This document shows positions 14,754 to 14,892 of a DNA stretch of 14,892 bases, one piece after another. The stretch covers positions 1 to 14,892 of the forward strand of contig JANTGL010000032.1 of assembly GCA_024762915.1 (NCBI GenBank), read 5' to 3'. Position 1 is the stretch's first letter, and every line of letters begins with the position of its first letter. Under the pieces are notes generated by a model, which saw only the letters and a list, made by a program, of their open reading frames with translations, made no database searches and was not told the DNA's origin. Origin of the DNA: Bacteroidales bacterium. Lineage in GTDB: Bacteria > Bacteroidota > Bacteroidia > Bacteroidales > JAADGE01. Both the position numbers and the translations under genes were made by a program.

Positions 14754-14892
14754 ATGAAATTTTTAAATACCGTAATAATAGGAACAGGTAGCTATACACC
14801 GAAAAAAATTGTAAAAAACGAAGAATTTTCAGAACAAGATTTTTTTTCGGAAGATCAAAAAATTATTCCTTCATCGGGTGAAGAAATTATCA
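14754..14892 (+). CDS. 3-oxoacyl-ACP synthase III (FabH-like), N-terminal fragment
   Basis: Only the first 46 codons are present; the gene continues past the right edge. The start MKFLNTVIIGTGSYTPKKIV matches the first strand and turn of KAS III enzymes (family pattern I-x-G-x-G-x-Y-x-P), followed by a KNEEFSEQDFF segment and an SSGEEII stretch where the family has its N-terminal helix leading to the acceptance (TG) motif. KAS III condenses acyl-CoA with malonyl-ACP to begin fatty-acid or related chains. The catalytic Cys-His-Asn lies beyond the window, so I cannot tell housekeeping FabH from a specialised paralogue (for example alkene or arylpolyene pathways). It is divergent from miaB; no exact TAnnTTTG box was found upstream. 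Confidence 0.75.
   Translation, partial: MKFLNTVIIGTGSYTPKKIVKNEEFSEQDFFSEDQKIIPSSGEEII

Noticed and set aside
1..14892. Mobile element, phage or CRISPR content
   Set aside because: No transposase or integrase motifs, no regularly spaced direct repeats apart from the coding repeat in the kinase, and gene content is chromosomal housekeeping.

Overview
The window looks like ordinary chromosomal DNA from a member of the Bacteroidota. The evidence is the very low G+C content, genes preceded by A/T-rich leaders rather than clear Shine-Dalgarno sites, seven good matches to the Bacteroidota -7 promoter box TAnnTTTG placed 13-30 bases before gene starts, a fused FeoA-FeoB transporter, and secreted S9 and C1 exopeptidases with typical Bacteroidota signal peptides. 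No transposase, integrase, phage gene, CRISPR array or toxin pair is visible.

Layout, left to right: (1) the 5' part of a fused ferrous-iron transporter FeoAB on the minus strand, running off the left edge; (2) a divergently transcribed unknown gene with an extremely acidic C-terminal tail; (3) a minus-strand cluster of a SiaB-type protein kinase, murB (5 bp apart) and a DUF721/DciA-like gene; (4) a plus-strand secreted dipeptidyl-peptidase-type serine peptidase, a tRNA-Leu(CAG) with its own promoter and terminator, and a 1092-residue cytoplasmic multi-PAS hybrid histidine kinase; (5) an intergenic stretch with a long imperfect inverted repeat; (6) a minus-strand lipoprotein beta-propeller; (7) a tiny plus-strand winged-helix-like reading frame that lacks a proper start codon; (8) a minus-strand secreted C1B-type cysteine peptidase and the tRNA-modifying enzyme miaB; (9) the first 46 codons of a FabH-like ketoacyl synthase III running off the right edge.

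Most genes are housekeeping: iron uptake, peptidoglycan precursor synthesis, replication helicase loading, tRNA and tRNA modification, fatty-acid-type condensation. Two peptidases probably release short peptides outside the cytoplasm. The least routine points are the SiaB-family kinase tightly coupled to murB with no SiaC or SiaD partner in view, three exact-length 21-residue repeats forming the coiled coil of the histidine kinase, the start-less winged-helix frame at 11806-11976, the structured spacer at 10694-10776, and the acidic D/E/F tail of the unknown protein. I did not find a convincing undescribed multi-gene system.
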